Below are positions 59,908 through 64,000 of a DNA stretch of 64,000 nucleotides, piece after piece. The notes beneath the pieces were generated by a model that saw only the letters and a program-made list of their open reading frames with translations, ran no database searches and was not told where the DNA came from. Origin of the DNA: Nonomuraea polychroma. Lineage in GTDB: Bacteria > Actinomycetota > Actinomycetes > Streptosporangiales > Streptosporangiaceae. How positions within the stretch are numbered: the first letter of the stretch is position 1; each line of letters opens with the position of its first letter. The DNA is taken from NCBI RefSeq assembly GCF_004011505.1, contig NZ_SAUN01000001.1, positions 6,847,501-6,911,500 on the forward strand, in the 5' to 3' direction. Made by a program: the position numbers and the translations under genes.

Positions 59908-60833
59908 CCGCGCCGGCCACCGAGCTCCGGCCTGCCGGAGCTCGCGGTCTCGCCCGGCCGTTCCTGCGCCTGCGCGTCGCCGGCTACGCCTTCTTCCTGC
60001 CGTTCTTCGTGGTCTTCCTGATCACGGTGGTCGCGCCGCTGCTGTACGCGATCTACCTCAGCTTCTTCCAGGACCGCCTGATCGGCGGCACGGTCTTCGC
60101 CGGCCTGGCCAACTACACCCGCGCCGTCGGCGACGCGTTGTTCGGCGCCGGTCTGCTCCGCGTGGCGCTCTTCCTGGTCGTGCAGGTGCCGATCATGCTG
60201 CTCATCGCCCTGGGATGCGCGCTCGCGATCGACAGCGGCCGGCTGCGCTGGCCGTCCCTGTTCCGGATCACGATCTTCATGCCGTACGCGGTGCCGGCCG
60301 TCGTGGCGGCCCTCATGTGGGGCTACATGTACGGCGACGAGTTCGGCCTGGTGGGACAGATCGGCGACGTCTTCGGCGTCACGCTCCCCGACCTGATGTC
60401 GCGCTCCTGGATGCTGGGCTCCATCGGCAACATGGTGACCTGGGAGTACGTCGGCTACAACATGATCATCCTGTACGCCGCGCTGCGGGCCATACCGGAA
60501 GAGCTCTACGAGGCCGCCGAAATGGACGGGGCCGGGGCCATCCGCATCGCCTGGAGCATCAAGCTGCCCGCCCTGCGCCCCGCGTTGCTCGTGGCCACCG
60601 TCTTCTCGATCATCGGCAGCTTCCAGCTCTTCAACGAGCCGAACATCCTCCAGAAGCTCGCGCCCTCGGTGATCACGACGAGCTACACCCCCAACATGTA
60701 CGCCTACAACCTGGCGTTCAACGGCCAGCAGATCAACTACTCGGCCGCCGTCGCCGTCGTGCTGGGCCTGGTCACCGTCGTGGTGGCGTACGTGGTACAG
60801 CTCATCACGGCGAGAAGGGAGCAGACGCTGTGA
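59904..60833 (+). CDS. Sugar ABC transporter permease (MalF-like, CUT1)
   Basis: A 309-residue permease with about six spans (first YAFFLPFFVVFLITVVAPLLYAIYLS). The EAA loop is YEAAEMDGAGAIRIAWSIKLPALRPAL near 200-228, typical of CUT1 oligosaccharide importers. The ATG has GGAG six bases upstream. It is the first certain gene of the operon and pairs with the next permease. The ATPase must be supplied elsewhere, as usual for actinomycete sugar systems with a shared MsiK. Confidence 0.9.
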   Translation: MTAPATELRPAGARGLARPFLRLRVAGYAFFLPFFVVFLITVVAPLLYAIYLSFFQDRLIGGTVFAGLANYTRAVGDALFGAGLLRVALFLVVQVPIMLLIALGCALAIDSGRLRWPSLFRITIFMPYAVPAVVAALMWGYMYGDEFGLVGQIGDVFGVTLPDLMSRSWMLGSIGNMVTWEYVGYNMIILYAALRAIPEELYEAAEMDGAGAIRIAWSIKLPALRPALLVATVFSIIGSFQLFNEPNILQKLAPSVITTSYTPNMYAYNLAFNGQQINYSAAVAVVLGLVTVVVAYVVQLITARREQTL

Positions 60834-61753
60834 CGGCAGTCGCCGGCGCGCCCGCCGCCACCACCGCCCAGCGGGGCACGCACCGATCCACCAAGCCGAG
60901 GCGCCGGGGCAAGAGCCCCGTCCTCACCCTGATCATGCTGGTCATGTTCGGGTACGCGGTCCTGCCGCTGTTCTGGTTGCTGGCCAACTCCAGCAAGACG
61001 AGCGCGGACCTGTTCTCGACCTTCGGGCTGTGGTTCGGCGGGGACTTCCACCTGTTCGCCAACATCGCCGACACCCTGAGCTACAACAACGGCATCTTCC
61101 TGCGCTGGTTCGGCAACACCGTGCTCTACTCCGTGGTGGGCGCGGGCGGGGCGGCCCTGCTGGCCACCATCGGCGGGTATGCCCTGGCGAAGTACGACTT
61201 CCCCGGCCGCAAGCTGCTGTTCGCGGTGGTCCTCGGCGCGATCTCCATCCCGGGCACGGCCCTCGCGGTGCCGACGTACCTGCTGTTCAGCCAGATCGGG
61301 CTCGTCGACACCCCGTGGGCGGTGCTCATCCCGTCGTTGTGCAGCCCGTTCGGCCTCTACCTGATGCGCGTCTACGCGGCCGACGCGGTGCCCGACTCGA
61401 TCCTGGAGTCGGCCCGCATCGACGGCGCGGGCGAGTTCAGGATCTTCCGCACCATCGCGCTGCGGCTGCTCGCCCCGGGATTCGTCACCGTCCTGCTCTT
61501 CTCGCTGGTCGCGACGTGGAACAACTATTTCCTGCCGCTGATCGTGCTGAACACGCCGGACTGGTTCCCGCTCACCGTCGGGCTCAATCAATGGAACGCC
61601 CAGGCCAACAGCGGCACCTCCGGCGCCGTCGACGCCACCTACAGCCTCATCCTGACCGGCAGCCTGCTGTCCATCGTGCCGTTGATCATCGCCTTCCTGG
61701 TGCTCCAGCGGTTCTGGCAGTCGGGTCTGGCCACCGGCAGCGTCAAGCAATAA
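60830..61753 (+). CDS. Sugar ABC transporter permease (MalG-like, CUT1)
   Basis: A 307-residue permease with about six spans (MLVMFGYAVLPLFWLLANSSKT). The EAA loop is LESARIDGAGEFRIFRTIALRLLAPGF near 195-220. The GTG start overlaps the stop of the first permease (GTGA). It completes the channel for the binding protein encoded next. Confidence 0.9.
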   Translation: MTAVAGAPAATTAQRGTHRSTKPRRRGKSPVLTLIMLVMFGYAVLPLFWLLANSSKTSADLFSTFGLWFGGDFHLFANIADTLSYNNGIFLRWFGNTVLYSVVGAGGAALLATIGGYALAKYDFPGRKLLFAVVLGAISIPGTALAVPTYLLFSQIGLVDTPWAVLIPSLCSPFGLYLMRVYAADAVPDSILESARIDGAGEFRIFRTIALRLLAPGFVTVLLFSLVATWNNYFLPLIVLNTPDWFPLTVGLNQWNAQANSGTSGAVDATYSLILTGSLLSIVPLIIAFLVLQRFWQSGLATGSVKQ

Positions 61754-61777
61754 ACCCCCGTGAATAAGGAAACGCCC

Positions 61778-63151
61778 ATGAGAACTCTTCCATCGCGGCG
61801 CGGTGTGATGACCGCCGGGGTCGCCACCGCCCTGTCACTGGCACTGGCCGCGTGCGGCGGCGGCAGCGGCGGGGGCGCCACCACCGCCCCGGCCGCCGCC
61901 CCGAGCGCGTCGGCCGCCGTCCAGGACGCGCTGAGCAAGCCGGCCGAGCTGACGTTCTGGACCTGGGTCACGGGGATCGAGAAGACCGTCGCCCGCTTCC
62001 AGGCGAAATATCCGAACATCAAGGTCAATGTGGTGAACGCCGGGCAGTCCGCCGACCAGTACACCAAGTTGCAGACCGCGATCAAGGCCGGCTCCGGCGC
62101 GCCCGACGTGGCGCAGATCGAGTACTTCGCGCTGCCCCAGTTCGCGCTCTCCAAGCAGGTCGTCAACCTCGCCGAGCACGGCTCCGACGCGCTCAAGGAC
62201 AAGTTCGCCCCCGCGGCGTGGGGCCAGGTGGCGATCAACGGCGGCGTGTACGGCATCCCGCAGGACACCGGCCCCATGGCGATGTTCTACCGCAAGGACA
62301 TCTTCGAGAAGCTGAAGATCGAGCCGCCGAAGACGTGGGCGGAGTTCATCGAGGCGGCCAAGAAGATCAAGGCCGACAACGCGGACAACTTCATCACCTC
62401 CATCGACCCCGGCGACGCCGGCGGCGTGGACAGCCTGATCTGGCAGGCAGGCGGCGCGCCGTTCAGGACCTCGGGCGAGAACCAGGTCAGCGTCACCCTC
62501 GCCACCGACCCCGGCGTGAAGCAGTTCGTCAGCACCTGGGGCACCCTGCTCGGCGAGAAGCTGGTCGACCCGCAGCCCGGCTGGACCGACGAGTGGTGGA
62601 AGGGCATGGGCTCCGGCAAGTACGCGGTCTGGATGACCGGTGCGTGGGCCCCGAACGGCATCATCAACTCCATCCCGCAGACGAAGGGCAAGTGGGCGGT
62701 CGCCCCGATGCCGCAGTACGACGCGGCCAAGCCGATGAACGCCGAGAACGGCGGCTCGTCGGTGGCGGTCATCCCGCAGAGCAAGAACATCCCGGCCGCC
62801 GTGGCCTTCGCGCAGTGGCTCAACTCCGACCCGGAGGCGGTCAAGTCGCTGAACGAGGAGGCCGGGCTGTTCCCCGCCACCAAGACGCTCCTCGACGACC
62901 AGGCGTTCCGTGACGCGCCGCAGGAGTTCTTCGGCGGGCAGAAGATCAACCAGGTGCTCGGCGACGCCTCGGCCGCGGTGAAGGCCGACTGGCAGTACCT
63001 GCCGTTCCAGGTGTACGCCAACAGCATCTTCAAGGACACCGTGGGCCAGGCCATCGACGGCGGCGGCGACCTGGCCGGGGCGCTGAAGACGTGGCAGGAC
63101 CGGATCAGCGCGTTCGGCACCGAGCAGGGCTTCACGCTCTCGAGCGGCTGA
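61778..63151 (+). CDS. Sugar ABC transporter substrate-binding lipoprotein
   Basis: A 457-residue extracellular sugar-binding lipoprotein (family 1). The signal has twin arginines (MRTLPSRRGVMTAG) and the lipobox LAAC with anchor Cys near 27. The mature chain has TFWTWVTGIEKTVARFQAKYPNIKV and NGGVYGIPQDTGPMAMFYRKDIFEK, typical of CUT1 binding proteins. The ATG at 61778 has AAGGA seven bases upstream; a GTG at 61760 lacks a ribosome site. It follows two permease genes and is likely to bind galactosides, judging from the linked GH42 enzyme. Confidence 0.92.
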   Translation: MRTLPSRRGVMTAGVATALSLALAACGGGSGGGATTAPAAAPSASAAVQDALSKPAELTFWTWVTGIEKTVARFQAKYPNIKVNVVNAGQSADQYTKLQTAIKAGSGAPDVAQIEYFALPQFALSKQVVNLAEHGSDALKDKFAPAAWGQVAINGGVYGIPQDTGPMAMFYRKDIFEKLKIEPPKTWAEFIEAAKKIKADNADNFITSIDPGDAGGVDSLIWQAGGAPFRTSGENQVSVTLATDPGVKQFVSTWGTLLGEKLVDPQPGWTDEWWKGMGSGKYAVWMTGAWAPNGIINSIPQTKGKWAVAPMPQYDAAKPMNAENGGSSVAVIPQSKNIPAAVAFAQWLNSDPEAVKSLNEEAGLFPATKTLLDDQAFRDAPQEFFGGQKINQVLGDASAAVKADWQYLPFQVYANSIFKDTVGQAIDGGGDLAGALKTWQDRISAFGTEQGFTLSSG

Positions 63152-63167
63152 CCGGCCCGGACGAGCG

Positions 63168-63205
63168 GCGGCCCGGCGGGGGGAGGTGCTCCCCCGCCGG
63201 GCCGC
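63168..63205. terminator. Strong bidirectional-type terminator hairpin
   Basis: GCGGCCCGGCGGGGG (63168-63182) pairs perfectly with CCCCCGCCGGGCCGC (63191-63205) around an 8-base loop, followed by TGTTT on the plus strand. It is between the ends of the binding protein and the convergent propeller gene, whose stop is 5 bases away, and can end both transcripts. Confidence 0.85.
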
Positions 63206-63209
63206 TGTT

Positions 63210-64000
63210 TCAGCTCACTCCGGGCAGGACGAGGGCCGCGTGGTGCAGGTCGGAGTAGTCGGCCCAGCGCTTCGCGCGCCCGGTGGTGACGTCGACCGCG
63301 TAGGAGTACATGTGCCCCTTGTCGTTGACGGTGACCAGGACCTCGGAGCGGCTCGGCCAGATGCTCGTGCCGTCGACGGAGCCCTTCTTCGGCAGGCCGC
63401 GCAGGGTCACCTTGCGCAGGGTCCGCCCCGTCTTGGCGTCGAGCAGCGTGAGCCTGCCGAAGCCCCGCTTGTTGGCGTCTGAGAACTCGACGGCGGCCAC
63501 CGTGCGGCCGTCCGGGGACAGCTCGCTGAAGTTGATGAACACGCCGTCGAAGCGCACCGGCTTGCCTCCGCCCTTGACCGGCATCAGCCACAGGTCCGTC
63601 TTGCGGTACCGGATCAGCTCGACCATGCGATTCTTGATGCTGATCACCTCGTACTTGCCGGGTATCGACACCGTCTCGGTATTGGCCAGGTCGATCAGCA
63701 GGCCGGGTTCCTTGCTTCCCTCACGCGGGTCGAAGGCCACGTACCGGCCGTCGTCGGAGACCGCGAGCATGGCGCCGACGCCGATCCGGTCTTCTTTCAC
63801 CGTGACGGGAGAGACCGTCCTGTTGCCGCTCTCCAGCTTGTGAACGACGAACGTCTGGGCGCGGCGCTCGTAGTAGGCGAGCATGCGCCCGTCCCGGCTG
63901 ATCGCGAGAGGCGCCTGCTGGTCCGTGCGGGTGGCGACGAGCGCGTCCGGCACCCGGTACGTCTTGCCGCTCCGGGTGACCACCCGCCACTCCACGGCAC
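63210..64000 (-). CDS. TolB/WD40-like beta-propeller protein, 5' end outside the window
   Basis: At least 263 codons, open to the right edge. Repeats such as LAISRDGRMLAYYERR, AVSDDGRYVAFDPREG, SELSPDGRTVAAVEFSD and DAKTGRTLRKVTLRG indicate a TolB-like or WD40-like propeller. A GTG at 63995 could start the protein, but the frame continues beyond the window with similar codon use, so the true start is probably outside. Function unknown; many such proteins are extracellular. The 3' end shares the hairpin terminator with the sugar operon. Confidence 0.75.
   Translation of the reverse strand, partial: AVEWRVVTRSGKTYRVPDALVATRTDQQAPLAISRDGRMLAYYERRAQTFVVHKLESGNRTVSPVTVKEDRIGVGAMLAVSDDGRYVAFDPREGSKEPGLLIDLANTETVSIPGKYEVISIKNRMVELIRYRKTDLWLMPVKGGGKPVRFDGVFINFSELSPDGRTVAAVEFSDANKRGFGRLTLLDAKTGRTLRKVTLRGLPKKGSVDGTSIWPSRSEVLVTVNDKGHMYSYAVDVTTGRAKRWADYSDLHHAALVLPGVS

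Overview
The window is about 64 kb of very GC-rich DNA with compact gene packing, many GTG/TTG starts, ATGA-type overlaps, a complete conservon, an SPW-repeat protein, F420/PPOX-type and PucR/GntR/TetR/LacI regulators and a few TTA codons. This points to a filamentous actinomycete chromosome. A Streptosporangiaceae-like genus (for example Nonomuraea) is an inference from gene content and style, not shown directly. No rRNA, tRNA, CRISPR array, transposase or phage gene was recognised.

Layout. 1-3150: a LexA-box-controlled DUF6504-dnaE2 mutagenesis operon, cut by the left edge. 3145-8594: a GntR regulator divergent from an SBP-permease-permease-ATPase-HAD phosphatase operon resembling phosphonate/polyamine uptake clusters. 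8584-10212: a membrane Ser/Thr kinase. 10261-13393: a TetR regulator divergent from an ABC-F protein and a virginiamycin B lyase homologue, a likely two-gene streptogramin resistance cassette. 13475-21167: housekeeping and accessory genes (quinone reductase, LysE exporter, a drug-type ABC exporter with a PucR-like regulator, patatin, acyltransferase, cobyric acid synthase). 21304-27785: MFS, PPOX, CapA-like, SPW, GT-C-like, CBS and general stress proteins. 27889-32955: a large LuxR regulator and cydAB, with a possible Rex site upstream.

33094-42715: an SDR remnant; an aldehyde dehydrogenase / small beta-rich protein / nitrilase-like operon in which the nitrilase lacks its catalytic Cys and Lys; a convergent NitT/TauT-type transporter with two paralogous binding proteins but no ATPase; and a divergent orphan NIT-domain histidine kinase. 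42904-49112: a DGPF protein with an ECF sigma factor, TetR-CocE hydrolase, an acyltransferase, and an AlkZ-like winged-helix protein. 49359-52009: a PucR regulator and a TetR protein with a peroxiredoxin-like C-terminus. 52025-55859: a complete conservon (cvnA-B-C-D order).

56088-63151: a galactoside utilisation locus with GH42 beta-galactosidase, a LacI repressor, two near-identical LacI operators and a divergent sugar ABC transporter. The gap between the GH42 and LacI genes holds a striking array of hairpin-forming tandem repeats. The window ends in a partial beta-propeller gene that shares a strong terminator hairpin with the sugar operon.
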